NCBI GenBank assembly: GCA_947456965.1
Contig: CANGTU010000028.1
Span: forward strand, 1 to 44,628
Direction: 5' to 3'
DNA length: 44,628 nt
Source: Flavobacteriales bacterium
Lineage (GTDB): Bacteria > Bacteroidota > Bacteroidia > Flavobacteriales_D > Sanyastnellaceae
Shown here: in pieces, positions 24,656 through 33,644 of the stretch
How positions within the stretch are numbered: the stretch's first letter is position 1
Layout of the letters: each line of letters opens with the position of its first letter
The notes under the pieces: model-generated
The model's database searches: none
Told to the model about the DNA's origin: nothing
Seen by the model: the letters and a program-made list of their open reading frames with translations, nothing else
Position numbers and translations under genes: made by a program

Positions 24656-25424
24656 GGCGCGTCGCCCGCAAAGGGGAATCGGATGGGGTGTAGTCCATTT
24701 TGACCAGCACTCCATGTCGAAGCACGGGTATGCATGGCACCGTATTCAGCGTAAGGCAATACTTCACATCGCGCTGGATATTGAGCTTGATCAGCCGTCG
24801 GCGGTGTGAGCTCGCCCGGAGAAAACTCCAGAGGTGCTCGCGTGCTGAGCGGTAAATGAATTTGGCCGCTACGGTGCTGTCTTCATCGGTGCGGAAGCGG
24901 CGCGTCTCAAGCAGAGTATCGGCAATGGCCCCCGCACAGATGGTATCCTCGAGGTTGACTTTATCCTTCCACCCGGAGGCCAGAATCAGGGTGTTGCGCT
25001 GCTGTTCTATCAACCAGCGGCACAGATAGTCCAGATTGTTCAGGCAGCCGATCACCACCGTTCCGCGGTCAGAGGCCATCTGGATGGCCTTGGTGCCATT
25101 GGTGGTGGTGAGCACCACCGTCTTGCCTTGCATATGGGGTTCCATATAGGCATAGGGCGAATTGCCGAAGTCAAATCCTTCAACGACCTGACCATCGCGC
25201 TCTGCGCCGGCGATATAGCCTTGGGCCTTGTAAGCCCGAGCTTCTTCTACTGAGCTGACGGGAATGATTTCCTTGACTCCATGGTGCAGCGCCGTGGTGA
25301 TGGCACTTGTGGCCCGCAATACATCAATGACGACAACGATATCGAAATTCTCCTTATACAAGGCGTATTGGCCCGGTGTGTAGCACACCTCCACCAGACT
25401 GCGGTCTGCAGCAGAATAGGTCAT
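24642..25424 (-). CDS. 2-phosphosulfolactate phosphatase family protein (ComB)
   Basis: A 260-residue cytoplasmic protein of the ComB family, Mg-dependent phosphatases that release sulfolactate from 2-phosphosulfolactate, known from coenzyme M synthesis and widespread in bacteria without that pathway. Marks are VVIDVLRATSAITTAL, GAERDGQVVEGFDFGNSP, TTTNGTKAI, GCLNNLD, ASGWKDKVNLEDTICAGAI and a variable C-terminus. The ATG at 25424 is favoured over 25463 by the TATATTCG box four bases upstream. It overlaps the following phospholipase C-like gene by 14 bases. In Bacteroidota a role in sulfonate (sulfolactate, capnine) metabolism is possible but is inference. Confidence 0.88.
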   Translation of the reverse strand: MTYSAADRSLVEVCYTPGQYALYKENFDIVVVIDVLRATSAITTALHHGVKEIIPVSSVEEARAYKAQGYIAGAERDGQVVEGFDFGNSPYAYMEPHMQGKTVVLTTTNGTKAIQMASDRGTVVIGCLNNLDYLCRWLIEQQRNTLILASGWKDKVNLEDTICAGAIADTLLETRRFRTDEDSTVAAKFIYRSAREHLWSFLRASSHRRRLIKLNIQRDVKYCLTLNTVPCIPVLRHGVLVKMDYTPSDSPLRATRHEVR

Positions 25425-25428
25425 GGAG

Positions 25429-25436
25429 CGAATATA
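25429..25436 (-). promoter_or_regulatory. Putative -7 box of the comB-like gene
   Basis: TATATTCG on the minus strand, one mismatch to TAnnTTTG, ending four bases before the ATG at 25424. It decides this start over the in-frame ATG at 25463. Confidence 0.45.
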
Positions 25437-25476
25437 GGACAAGGCCGCGACAGGCCGATGCAATGAACAGCACGCC

Positions 25477-26580
25477 TCAGCGGCTGATGAAGGGAATCTT
25501 CGTAACAGTGGCGCGCAGGGCCTTGCCCCTGATGCTCACCAGCAGCTCCGTGCCCGGGTTAGCGAGCGCAGTGGGTACATAGCCCATGCCGATGGCCTTG
25601 CCGAGAGTGGGGCTTTGGGTGCCGCTGGTAACCACTCCAATGCCGGTTCCCTGGGCATCCACAATGTCATATCCATGGCGCGGAATGCCTTTGTCCACCA
25701 TCTCAAATCCCACCAGCTTGCGGCTTACTCCAGCTTCTTTCTGGGCTTTCAGGAATGCTGAGTTGGTGAAGTCTTTGGTGAACCGGGTGATCCATCCGAG
25801 GCCTGCCTCAATCGGCGAAGTAGTGTCGTCAATGTCATTTCCATACAAACAAAAGCCCATTTCCATGCGAAGGGTATCGCGCGCACCAAGTCCGATGGGT
25901 TGGATGCCATGGGATGCGCCAGCAGTGAAGATCTTCTTCCAGATGTCTTCCGCCAATGCATTGGGTACATATACTTCGAAACCACCCGCACCGGTGTAGC
26001 CTGTGGCAGATATGAGCACGTTGTCATGCCCGCCCAGAGTGCCGATGCGAAAGCTGTAGTATTCCATCGAGGCAAGGTCCATATCCGTCAGTTTCTGCAA
26101 TACCTGGATAGCATCCGGCCCCTGCACGGCGAGGAGCGAGGTGCTGTCTGATTCATCGGTCATTTCACAGCCATAAGAGGCATTGAAGCGCGAAATCCAT
26201 TCCCAGTCTTTGCGGATGTTGGAAGCATTCACCACGAGGTAATACTCGGTGGCCGAGATGCGATACACGAGCAGGTCATCCACGATGCCGCCTGTTTCAT
26301 TGGGCAGACAGCTGTACTGCACCTTGCCGTCGAACAGTTTGGAAACATCATTACTGGTGACCTGCTGCAAAAGATCGAGCGCCCGCTCACCTCGAATCCT
26401 GAATTCGCCCATATGGCTCACGTCAAATACACCTGCATGATTGCGCACGCAGTGGTGCTCTTCCATCAGTCCCTTATACTGGACCGGCATCTCAAAGCCG
26501 GCGAAGGGTACCATTTTCGCTCCGAGGGCCACGTGAATATCATGCAATGCCACACGGCGCAGGTTGCTCGTTGTTTCCAT
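25477..26580 (-). CDS. gcvT: Glycine cleavage system T protein (aminomethyltransferase)
   Basis: A 367-residue tetrahydrofolate-dependent aminomethyltransferase, which releases ammonia from the H-protein-bound aminomethyl group and forms methylene-THF. Marks are the N-terminal [52 protein letters not shown], the [13 protein letters not shown] segment and [20 protein letters not shown], with the C-terminal barrel GIPRHGYDI...[16 protein letters not shown]. Length is standard. The ATG at 26580 is set by the TATCTTCG box four bases upstream, rather than the upstream ATG at 26610. The H and P proteins are not in the window. Confidence 0.95.
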   Translation of the reverse strand: METTSNLRRVALHDIHVALGAKMVPFAGFEMPVQYKGLMEEHHCVRNHAGVFDVSHMGEFRIRGERALDLLQQVTSNDVSKLFDGKVQYSCLPNETGGIVDDLLVYRISATEYYLVVNASNIRKDWEWISRFNASYGCEMTDESDSTSLLAVQGPDAIQVLQKLTDMDLASMEYYSFRIGTLGGHDNVLISATGYTGAGGFEVYVPNALAEDIWKKIFTAGASHGIQPIGLGARDTLRMEMGFCLYGNDIDDTTSPIEAGLGWITRFTKDFTNSAFLKAQKEAGVSRKLVGFEMVDKGIPRHGYDIVDAQGTGIGVVTSGTQSPTLGKAIGMGYVPTALANPGTELLVSIRGKALRATVTKIPFISR

Positions 26581-26584
26581 GTGG

Positions 26585-26592
26585 CGAAGATA
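26585..26592 (-). promoter_or_regulatory. Putative -7 box of gcvT
   Basis: TATCTTCG on the minus strand, one mismatch to TAnnTTTG, ending four bases before the ATG at 26580. Confidence 0.45.
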
Positions 26593-26627
26593 GTCGGGGA
26601 TCATGTCCACGCCGCGTCACGCTGGTG

Positions 26628-27704
26628 CTACTCCCCTGAAACGAGCCGCACGAATGTGCTGGACCAGGCCTGCCTGCTATAGCGCTGTTCCACCGTCGCG
26701 CGCCCGGCTCGTCCGAGACGGCTGCGCAGCTCCGGTGATTCGATGAGGGCACAAAGGGCTTCGTACCATTCGTCTTCGGTAGTGGCGAGAAGTCCGTTTT
26801 CTCCATGCTGCACAACTTCGGTATTCATGCCCAAGGCAGAGAGCACGGTGGGTATGCCAAGTGCCATGTACTGCAGCCCCTTGCAAGCGCACTTCCCGCG
26901 AGCCCATGCATCATCGGGAAGGGGCATAATGCCGATGTCGAGTTCCTGCAATTCCTGCACTTCGCAAGCGGCTGTCCAACTGATGCCGCTGATACCTATC
27001 TCTGGATGGGTGTAACCGGAATCACCTATGACCTTGAACCGAACGCGACTGCCGTAGCGCTCTCGAATGCGCAGCAGCGCGGATTCAGCCAACCGGAAAT
27101 GGGGAATAGTGGTAATGCTGCCCGTCCAGCCTATCACCACGGGAGTGCGTTCGTAGGAGCTTACGGGGGTGTGGTAAACACTGAAGTCAATGGTGGTGGG
27201 GATCACTACAGTGTTCTGTTGGTACCTGCGGGCGTATGCGGCGAGATATTCATTGCCTGCGATTACGAGGTCCGACATGGCAGCCAGTTCGCCCAGCTTG
27301 GAGGGCCGCTTGAGGAAGCGAAAGAACCGGTTGTTGCGACTGGTTTGGGGAAGCCAGATGGCATCATCGAAGTCAAGAATCATACGGGCACGGCTGCGGG
27401 CTATGCCGCGCTCCACAAAAGTGCTGCCGGTCATGAGGGCCTCGCGGAAAATGAACACGGTATCATAGTTACCTATTTTGCGTAATTCTTCCCACCTTCT
27501 GATATAGCTGCGCACCACGATGCCGGCCTTACGTAAGATGTGGCCTCTGCTGTAGAAGCACCGGTCATCATCCTCAGAAAGGAGCCACGATACATCGCAG
27601 TGCACACCTGCTGCGCGCAAGTCGCCGAGGTATTGCTCAAATCGGTAACGCTGACCGGGCGACCGGTCGGGCCGATGCATGCACAGAAACAGGATAGACG
27701 GCAC
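26628..27704 (-). CDS. Glycosyltransferase, GT4-like (GT-B fold)
   Basis: A 358-residue glycosyltransferase that would use a nucleotide sugar. The N-terminal half has the RPDRSPGQRYRFEQYL acceptor-side segment and LDFDDAIWL. The C-terminal Rossmann domain begins near VIGWTGSITT. It carries FKVIGDS, IGIMPLPDDAWARGKCACKGLQYMALGIPTV and VVQHGENGLL, the nucleotide-sugar pocket of the GT1/GT4 families. No signal or membrane helix; it acts on the cytoplasmic side. The acceptor is unknown (cell-surface polysaccharide or glycolipid). The GTG at 27704 is preferred over the TTG at 27713, which lies inside the promoter-like box 27711-27718. Confidence 0.82.
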   Translation of the reverse strand: MPSILFLCMHRPDRSPGQRYRFEQYLGDLRAAGVHCDVSWLLSEDDDRCFYSRGHILRKAGIVVRSYIRRWEELRKIGNYDTVFIFREALMTGSTFVERGIARSRARMILDFDDAIWLPQTSRNNRFFRFLKRPSKLGELAAMSDLVIAGNEYLAAYARRYQQNTVVIPTTIDFSVYHTPVSSYERTPVVIGWTGSITTIPHFRLAESALLRIRERYGSRVRFKVIGDSGYTHPEIGISGISWTAACEVQELQELDIGIMPLPDDAWARGKCACKGLQYMALGIPTVLSALGMNTEVVQHGENGLLATTEDEWYEALCALIESPELRSRLGRAGRATVEQRYSRQAWSSTFVRLVSGE

Positions 27705-27710
27705 GATAGG

Positions 27711-27718
27711 CAAAGGTT
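27711..27718 (-). promoter_or_regulatory. Putative -7 box of the glycosyltransferase gene
   Basis: AACCTTTG on the minus strand, one mismatch to TAnnTTTG, ending six bases before the GTG at 27704. It lies in the gap after the S9 peptidase stop. Confidence 0.35.
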
Positions 27719-27737
27719 GAAAGGTCCGGAAGCAGGG

Positions 27738-29858
27738 CTACAGGTTCATCATGAGGTAGTCGAGTACCTTCTTCATCAGGTGTACACGATCCTTACCCCG
27801 CACATTGTGCGCATGGCCAGGATAGGCGAAGAAATCCACCTGAACTTGTTTGGATACACATTCTTTCAGGAAGTTCATTGTGTGCTGCATGACCACCACG
27901 TCATCATCCGTGCCGTGCACGAGCATGAGCTTGCCCTGCAGGTTACCTGCATACTGCGCGAGGCTCGCAGCCGCGTATCCTTCCGGATTTTCGGTCGGAG
28001 TGTCCATATATCGCTCTGTATACATGACTTCGTAAAGGTTCCAGTCCATCACGGGCCCTCCGGCTACACCTACCTTGAATAGCCCGGGCTTGCGCAACAT
28101 GAGCCCTGTGGTCATGTAGCCGCCGTAGCTCCAGCCGTGAATTCCTATGCGCCCGCGATCTACCCACGGCTGAGCGAGCAGCCACTGCACGCCGGCTATC
28201 TGATCGTCAATCTCCGGTGTACCGAGCTGCCTGTGGATGACTTGCTCAAAGGCCTTTCCTCGATGGGCCGACCCGCGTCCATCAATCGTGAATACGATAT
28301 AGCCCATCTCAGCAAAGTAATTCATCCAAAGGGACGCGCCGCCGAGCCAGGAGTTGGTGACAAGCTGCACATGCGGACCATTATATACATACACCAGTAC
28401 GGGATAGGTCTTTTGCGGACTGAATCCGGTGGGCTTGATAATCCGTCCATAAAGCGGTATGCTGTCGGCTGACATGATCGTGACGATCTCTGTGGTGCCG
28501 GTGAGGTAGCTGCGGAGCTTATCTTCTGCATCGTGGAGGATGCGCACGGTCTTGCCGGCACGGCTCAGCTCCACCCGATGCGGAGTGGTGAGTGACGACC
28601 AGCTGTCCAGCAGGTATCCACTCTCCGATACCTGCACACTGTGTGTGCCGGCAGAAAGGGTTAGTCGGGTGAGCGTCATTTCAGGAATGGATACTGCATA
28701 GGCGTGCAGCTCGGTAGGATTGGGACCGTGTCCCTCCACATACATCGTTTTTCCGTTGTTGCTGAAACCGAGGATGCTTCCGAGCTCAAAAGATGCATTT
28801 GTGCGGCCTGCAAATTTGCCTTCTGCGGTGTAGAAGTAATAGTTATGGAATCCGTCTTTCCAGGTTCGCCATGCCAGCAGGTTGCTCCCCGGCACAAACG
28901 CTACGGGCTGCTGGGGCTCGAGCCAGCGGTCGTCATCCTCCGTGAGCACGGTGCGCACATAGCCGCCTGTAGCGGCATCAAACTGCTGCAGCCAGAGGCG
29001 TGTCGTGGACCGGTTAAGCCATACCAGGTAGATGGACTTGCCATCGGGACTCCAGGTCAGGTTGGTTACATAGTACTGATCATGGGCCGGTGCTCCGCGA
29101 AAGAGATCGAGGTATACAACACGGCCATCGGAAATGCGGTAAACGCCAGCTGCAGGAATCTCACTGCTGCTTCCGGACATCGGATAGCGGATCTGTCTCA
29201 CGGCTGCGGGCACCTGGGTGTAATCAGTGAGAGGATAGAATGAAACGTTGCGCTCGTCTTTTTCATAGAATGCCAGCGCATCGCCAGCGGCATTCCAGAA
29301 GGTGCCGCTGCTGATGCCATACTCGTTGCGCGCGATGCTCTGGCCACTTACTACACCTTCCGGATTGGTCGTTACACGCAGTTGTCGCGAGCCATCCTGA
29401 ATGAACAGGTCGCCTCCCCGGGTATAAGCCAGTCGGCCAGATGCCGCGTGAAAGTCGGGGTTTTCCGCTCCTTCAGGGATAGGTGTGCGATGGATGGTGC
29501 GCCGCTCCTTGAGATCGGTCACGTAATATACCGACTCGTGGAGGAAGGTGCACCGAGTTCCCGTGACCCACGATAAGGACGGAAATACCTTCAGCCCGTC
29601 TTTCAGATCTGCCATGGCATCGAGCTCCGTGCGCGAGATGCTCTTCAGCTCTTTGCCTTTGATGGTGCCTATGCGCAGGGTGTCGTACCGGACAAATACG
29701 TATGAGTCCGTTTCGGGAAGCCAGGCGAGCTGATTCATCCGCTCGGGAGCAAACTTGCGCGACTGTCCGAGCACGGCTTCTTCCAGTGTGAGGCTTTGCT
29801 GTGCTTCGGCAGCTCCGGCCATGCTCAGGGCCATGCAGGCGATGAAGAGTTTTTTCAT
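27738..29858 (-). CDS. S9 family dipeptidyl-peptidase IV-like serine peptidase
   Basis: A 706-residue exported peptidase. The signal peptide ends near AGAAEAQ (about residue 20). The N-terminal about 440 residues form an eight-bladed-propeller-like DPP-IV domain (WSPDGKSIYLVWLNR and similar blades). The C-terminal alpha/beta-hydrolase carries the nucleophile Ser577 in GWSYGGYM, Asp652 in HGTDDDVV, and the His of GHAHNV. Family enzymes remove Xaa-Pro or Xaa-Ala dipeptides from peptide N-termini in the periplasm. No T9SS domain is present, unlike the other peptidases here. A TAACTTCG box ends four bases before the ATG. Confidence 0.92.
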   Translation of the reverse strand: MKKLFIACMALSMAGAAEAQQSLTLEEAVLGQSRKFAPERMNQLAWLPETDSYVFVRYDTLRIGTIKGKELKSISRTELDAMADLKDGLKVFPSLSWVTGTRCTFLHESVYYVTDLKERRTIHRTPIPEGAENPDFHAASGRLAYTRGGDLFIQDGSRQLRVTTNPEGVVSGQSIARNEYGISSGTFWNAAGDALAFYEKDERNVSFYPLTDYTQVPAAVRQIRYPMSGSSSEIPAAGVYRISDGRVVYLDLFRGAPAHDQYYVTNLTWSPDGKSIYLVWLNRSTTRLWLQQFDAATGGYVRTVLTEDDDRWLEPQQPVAFVPGSNLLAWRTWKDGFHNYYFYTAEGKFAGRTNASFELGSILGFSNNGKTMYVEGHGPNPTELHAYAVSIPEMTLTRLTLSAGTHSVQVSESGYLLDSWSSLTTPHRVELSRAGKTVRILHDAEDKLRSYLTGTTEIVTIMSADSIPLYGRIIKPTGFSPQKTYPVLVYVYNGPHVQLVTNSWLGGASLWMNYFAEMGYIVFTIDGRGSAHRGKAFEQVIHRQLGTPEIDDQIAGVQWLLAQPWVDRGRIGIHGWSYGGYMTTGLMLRKPGLFKVGVAGGPVMDWNLYEVMYTERYMDTPTENPEGYAAASLAQYAGNLQGKLMLVHGTDDDVVVMQHTMNFLKECVSKQVQVDFFAYPGHAHNVRGKDRVHLMKKVLDYLMMNL

Positions 29859-29862
29859 GGTC

Positions 29863-29870
29863 CGAAGTTA
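29863..29870 (-). promoter_or_regulatory. Putative -7 box of the S9 peptidase gene
   Basis: TAACTTCG on the minus strand, identical to the box at 16311-16318, ending four bases before the ATG at 29858. Confidence 0.45.
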
Positions 29871-29942
29871 ATTCCGGATGTTGGAGCGCAGTCGGATCTA
29901 AATAACAAGTGCAAACACGCCGTGTCTGGTGTCTCCTTGATT

Positions 29943-29950
29943 TACTTTTG
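29943..29950 (+). promoter_or_regulatory. -7 box of the putative metal-uptake unit
   Basis: TACTTTTG, a perfect TAnnTTTG match, ending five bases before a GTG and eight before an ATG of the His-rich protein gene. No inverted repeat that could be a Zur/Fur operator was evident by eye in the divergent gap. Confidence 0.5.
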
Positions 29951-29955
29951 CCGCC

Positions 29956-30309
29956 GTGATGATCCAACCCCTGATCCGGCATCTGCGCATCCTGTCGCTC
30001 TCAGCGGCCCTGCTTCTTGCGGGCACGTGGGGGCTTCGCTGGGAGCATGCATGGCATGGACATGATCACCACCATGCGCGTGCCCACGATCATTATCACC
30101 ACTCTCACGGAGAGGAAGAGAGAGATCGCGGTCATGGTGATTGCGAATTGTGTAAATGGGCCGTGGCCTGGTTTGTGGCGGAGTCTCCACTGACCTGGAG
30201 TCCCTTCAATCGGCCGGAATCCTGGTTGATTCATACACATTATGCATCGCCCATGGGCATTGCGCCTGCTCACAATGCGGACCCGCGGGGCCCGCCAACA
30301 GTGGGCTGA
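29956..30309 (+). CDS. Small His-rich CxxC protein, probably metal-binding and membrane-anchored
   Basis: A 117-residue protein with a hydrophobic N-terminal segment (LSLSAALLLAGTWGL, signal or anchor). About 14 His fall between residues 32 and 56 in HDHHH and HDHYHHSH clusters, followed by CELC. A second hydrophobic stretch (KWAVAWFVA) comes right after CELC. The composition suggests binding of Zn, Cu or Ni at the membrane. It is first in a unit with a TonB-dependent receptor (70-base gap) and a DUF4625 lipoprotein. GTG (29956) or the adjacent ATG (29959) may be the start. No named family is claimed. Confidence 0.7.
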   Translation: MMIQPLIRHLRILSLSAALLLAGTWGLRWEHAWHGHDHHHARAHDHYHHSHGEEERDRGHGDCELCKWAVAWFVAESPLTWSPFNRPESWLIHTHYASPMGIAPAHNADPRGPPTVG

Positions 30310-30379
30310 TCATCCGGATACCCACTCCTGCCAGGTGGTATCTGTACCCCTGTTTCCATTCCACTTTTTTTGTTCTTCC

Positions 30380-32767
30380 ATGACACGATTTCTGGTGTTG
30401 TGCATGGTATGCGCTTTTGCGCCTGCCTTCGCTCAGCCCCCTGTACATACCCTGAAGGGTCGTGTGGTCGATGGAGAAACCGGCTTGCCGCTCAGTGATG
30501 TGCGTCTTTTCGTTCATGAGACGGAAGCGGGCACTCTGTCCGACAGCCTGGGCCGGTTTGTCCTTTCAGGCCTCGCGGCCGGTCGGCACCACCTCCATGT
30601 GGAGCGCATCGGCTATCGGGCTGATGCCTTTTACGTGAACCTGCCCGCTGACACCACCGGCCTGTCCGACGTGCGTATGATGCCTACCTGTATCGAGCTG
30701 AGACAGGTACTGGTGGAGCATTCGCTTTCGCGATCAGGTGACCGCGATCAGCCGCTGAGCATGGCCACCATCGGATCGGATGACCTCGACCGCATGCGTG
30801 AGGTGACACTCGCACAATCACTCACGCACCTTGCGGGTGTGCAGGTAATCCAGACCGGCGTATCCATGGCGCGTCCGGTCATCCGCGGATTCAGCGGCAA
30901 CCGCATCCTTGTGCAGGACCTCGGTATGAAGCAGGAAGGGCAGCAATGGGGAAGTGACCACGGACTCGAGCTGGACCCGTGGCAGGTGGAACGCATGGAA
31001 GTGATCCGGGGGCCCGGCACCCTTACGTTCGGACCGGATGCCATGGGTGGGGTGCTCCATATCTTGCCGCCTTCCGTACCTGAACCCGGACTGCGCGGCA
31101 CCGTTCACACCTTTTTCAGGAGTGCGAATGGATTGTGGGGTACTTCCGTGATGACCGAGGGCAACCGGAAGGGTTCATTTTTCCGCGCGCGCTTCACCAT
31201 TCAGGAATACGGAGATTACCGTGTGCCTGCCGACTCGTTCATCTACCTGCGCAGGGGCCTTCCTATAGAGGGTCGCAGATTGCGCAATACAGCAGGAAGA
31301 GAAATGCACGGTGCACTTACGCTCGGTCACGCCGGACAACGCGGCAGTGTGAAGTGGACTACCTCCGTGTTCAGTCAGGAGGCCGGTCTCTTTCCGGGCA
31401 TTGTCGGTGTACCCACCGCCGCCTCGGTGTCGGATGATGGCGATCCGCGGAACGTCGGCTTACCCCGCTTCTCCATCAGCCATATCAAGTCGGCGGTCAA
31501 TGCGGTGTGGCTTCGTCGCAGAGGCTGGCTTCAGGCCGACGTTGGCGTGCAGCAGAACATTCGCGCTGAGCGAATTCGTCCGCGCCGGGAGGGCTACGGG
31601 CCGCTGCCTGATACAGACCTGGCCTACGCGCTGCAAAACCGAACAGCTCAGGCTACCGTCCGGTGGCATGCTCATGCTGATGGCTCCTGGAAGTGGATGC
31701 CCGGCGCCTCAGTGCAGGTCATGGATCACAGCCGCGAGGGATATGAACTGCTGCTGCCTGCTTATCTGCAGTGGATGGCTGGAGTATTCCTCACCACGGA
31801 ATACCGGCCACGGAAAGGCACCACGTGGAGCGGAGGTATTCGCTATGATGCCGGACATTACCGGAGTGAGGCCGACTCCGCAGCCATTTGGAATCCCGGC
31901 GAGGTTCTGGCTGGATATGACCTTCGCATTCCGCGCACCGATCAGCGCTTCGGCGCATTCTCGGGTGGCCTTGGCTGGAGTCATTCACCTGCAGAAGCAT
32001 GGGTCATCAAGTGGAATGCGGGCAAGTCATTCCGGCCTCCCAATGCCGCAGAGCGATCCATCAACGGCGTGCACCACGGCACCTTCCGCCACGAGCAGGG
32101 CGATGGATCCCTGCGTCCTGAACACGGCTATCAACTGGACGCTGCCGTGGTATGGGAAAGGAGCAACTGGCTCGTGCAATGGTCGCCCTTTGCCAGCTTC
32201 TTCAGCGGCTATATCTACCTGCGGCCTTCGGCCTCGTTCTCCACGCTTCAGGGCGGTGGGCAACTCTACCGGTACACGCAGCATGATGCGCTGTTTACAG
32301 GAGGTGAGCTTCAGGCCGAATGGCATCCGGCTGATGCTCTCCATCTCGAACTGGCGATGGACTATGTTTTTACATACAACCTGGAAACCGGACTGGCTCT
32401 GCCGTTCAGCCCTCCCTTTCGCACACAGGCTTATGCCGAATATGAGTGGAAAGGCAGCGAAGCATCCGCCCGTGTCCGGCGCTCTTATCTCGGAGTGCGT
32501 ATCACTGGCATGGCCGACCAGTGGCGCACTGACCGCAATGAGAACGCCACCCCAGGTTTCATTCTCACATCTTGCCAGGCGGGCGCCGACATCCGGCTGG
32601 GCAGGCAGGTCATGGACATCCGGTTCGTGTGGTCCAATGTCCTGAATACACGTTACATGAACCACCTAAGCATTTACAGACAAATCAACCTGCCCGAACA
32701 AGGCAGCAACGTGAGTCTGGTTGTGCGCATTCCTTTCGAAATCATTCAAACACCATTTAAATTATGA
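30380..32767 (+). CDS. TonB-dependent receptor with carboxypeptidase-regulatory-like N-domain
   Basis: A 795-residue outer-membrane receptor. The signal peptide ends at AFAPAFAQ. A CarboxypepD-reg-like domain (LKGRVVDGETGLPLSDVRLFV) follows, then the plug with LTHLAGVQV, RPVIRGFSGNRILVQD and VERMEVIRGPGTLTFGPDAMGGVLHI, and a 22-strand barrel ending in a short aromatic strand (IPFEIIQTPFKL). The plug segment QQWGSDHGLELDP resembles the same loop of ZnuD-type zinc receptors, which together with the neighbours suggests a metal or metallophore ligand; vitamin or siderophore uptake cannot be excluded. The ATG at 30380 is the one before the signal peptide. Its stop overlaps the DUF4625 gene as ATGA. 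Confidence 0.9.
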   Translation: MTRFLVLCMVCAFAPAFAQPPVHTLKGRVVDGETGLPLSDVRLFVHETEAGTLSDSLGRFVLSGLAAGRHHLHVERIGYRADAFYVNLPADTTGLSDVRMMPTCIELRQVLVEHSLSRSGDRDQPLSMATIGSDDLDRMREVTLAQSLTHLAGVQVIQTGVSMARPVIRGFSGNRILVQDLGMKQEGQQWGSDHGLELDPWQVERMEVIRGPGTLTFGPDAMGGVLHILPPSVPEPGLRGTVHTFFRSANGLWGTSVMTEGNRKGSFFRARFTIQEYGDYRVPADSFIYLRRGLPIEGRRLRNTAGREMHGALTLGHAGQRGSVKWTTSVFSQEAGLFPGIVGVPTAASVSDDGDPRNVGLPRFSISHIKSAVNAVWLRRRGWLQADVGVQQNIRAERIRPRREGYGPLPDTDLAYALQNRTAQATVRWHAHADGSWKWMPGASVQVMDHSREGYELLLPAYLQWMAGVFLTTEYRPRKGTTWSGGIRYDAGHYRSEADSAAIWNPGEVLAGYDLRIPRTDQRFGAFSGGLGWSHSPAEAWVIKWNAGKSFRPPNAAERSINGVHHGTFRHEQGDGSLRPEHGYQLDAAVVWERSNWLVQWSPFASFFSGYIYLRPSASFSTLQGGGQLYRYTQHDALFTGGELQAEWHPADALHLELAMDYVFTYNLETGLALPFSPPFRTQAYAEYEWKGSEASARVRRSYLGVRITGMADQWRTDRNENATPGFILTSCQAGADIRLGRQVMDIRFVWSNVLNTRYMNHLSIYRQINLPEQGSNVSLVVRIPFEIIQTPFKL

Positions 32768-33522
32768 AACATCTTTTTTTCCTGGCAGCCACCGTCGCTG
32801 TTCTCTCGTCATGCTCCAACAAGGAAGACGACACCGATCCCGTAATCCAGTATGTACGCATCAATGGTACCGAGGCACCTGAGCATGATCTCGAGGCCGG
32901 ACAAACCGTAGCTGTTTCGGTTAGTCTTACCGATAATGAAGAGTTGAATCAGGTAAAGCTGGAAATCCATGCCGCCGATGATGGCCATACACACGAAGGT
33001 GGAGGAAGCTCCGAGCCGTCCGGTCCGAACACCGGTGTATGGGTGGATTCCCGCATCATCAACCTCGATGGAACCTCGGCAGAGCGCTCGGTCAACTTCA
33101 CCGTACCACTCGATGTCGCCGGCTATTGGCACCTCGAAGTACTGCTCATCGATCGGGAAGGCAACGAAGCCGAAGAGTATGTAACCACCTTGCACGTCGA
33201 AAACCCAGATCTCCCTGTGGTCACCATCACCACCAATCCTGCCGCCGTTGGCGAGTATGTGGAGATTACACCTGGGGGTGAAGTGGGTATTTCCGTCACG
33301 GCCTCCGACGAAGAAGGCCTCGGCATCATTCATATCGAAGTCGAATCAGAAGGTGGTACCGTTCTCTTTGAGCAGGAATACGATGCCGCAGGCGCCGCAA
33401 CCTTCACGGCTGACGGAATCGCCGTGGCATTTCCGCTCGCGGGCCACTACCACATCCATGTGGAGGCCACCGATTCCGGCGGACTCACACGCATGGCTGA
33501 GCAGGAAGTTCACGTGGAGTAA
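32764..33522 (+). CDS. DUF4625-like lipoprotein with two beta domains
   Basis: A 252-residue lipoprotein; the signal ends in VLSSC (Cys17). The first domain (about 25-145) contains LEAGQTVAVSVSLTDNEELNQVKLEIHAADDGHTHEG and matches my recollection of DUF4625, including the conserved His-containing D-GH-H loop. The second domain (about 150-252) has a related core, GISVTASDEEGLGIIHIEV, and ends HYHIHVEATDSGGL, so it may be a diverged repeat. Loops with clustered His suggest metal binding. It starts within the receptor stop (ATGA) and is followed by a terminator, so it closes the unit. It may present metal to the receptor at the surface; this is inference. Confidence 0.78.
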   Translation: MKHLFFLAATVAVLSSCSNKEDDTDPVIQYVRINGTEAPEHDLEAGQTVAVSVSLTDNEELNQVKLEIHAADDGHTHEGGGSSEPSGPNTGVWVDSRIINLDGTSAERSVNFTVPLDVAGYWHLEVLLIDREGNEAEEYVTTLHVENPDLPVVTITTNPAAVGEYVEITPGGEVGISVTASDEEGLGIIHIEVESEGGTVLFEQEYDAAGAATFTADGIAVAFPLAGHYHIHVEATDSGGLTRMAEQEVHVE

Positions 33523-33530
33523 TCCACACA

Positions 33531-33583
33531 GGTCAGGCCCGGGCGCAATCGGTTTGTGCCCGGACCGACCTTTCCTCTTGTTT
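33531..33583 (+). terminator. Terminator-like hairpin after the metal-uptake unit
   Basis: The stem CCGGGCGCA (33539-33547) pairs with TGTGCCCGG (33555-33563) around a seven-base loop, and GGTC/GACC flank it outside. It is followed by a T-rich but not pure tract (TTTCCTCTTGTTT). Probably rho-independent. Confidence 0.65.
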
Positions 33584-33617
33584 ACATTCTGTTGACGTAC
33601 GCAGGGGTAAGCGGAAT

Positions 33618-33625
33618 TAGCTTCG
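33618..33625 (+). promoter_or_regulatory. Putative -7 box of the lamin-tail/Ig-repeat gene
   Basis: TAGCTTCG, one mismatch to TAnnTTTG, 19 bases before the GTG at 33645. Confidence 0.35.
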
Positions 33626-33644
33626 CATTCCAATTCTGCCAGGT

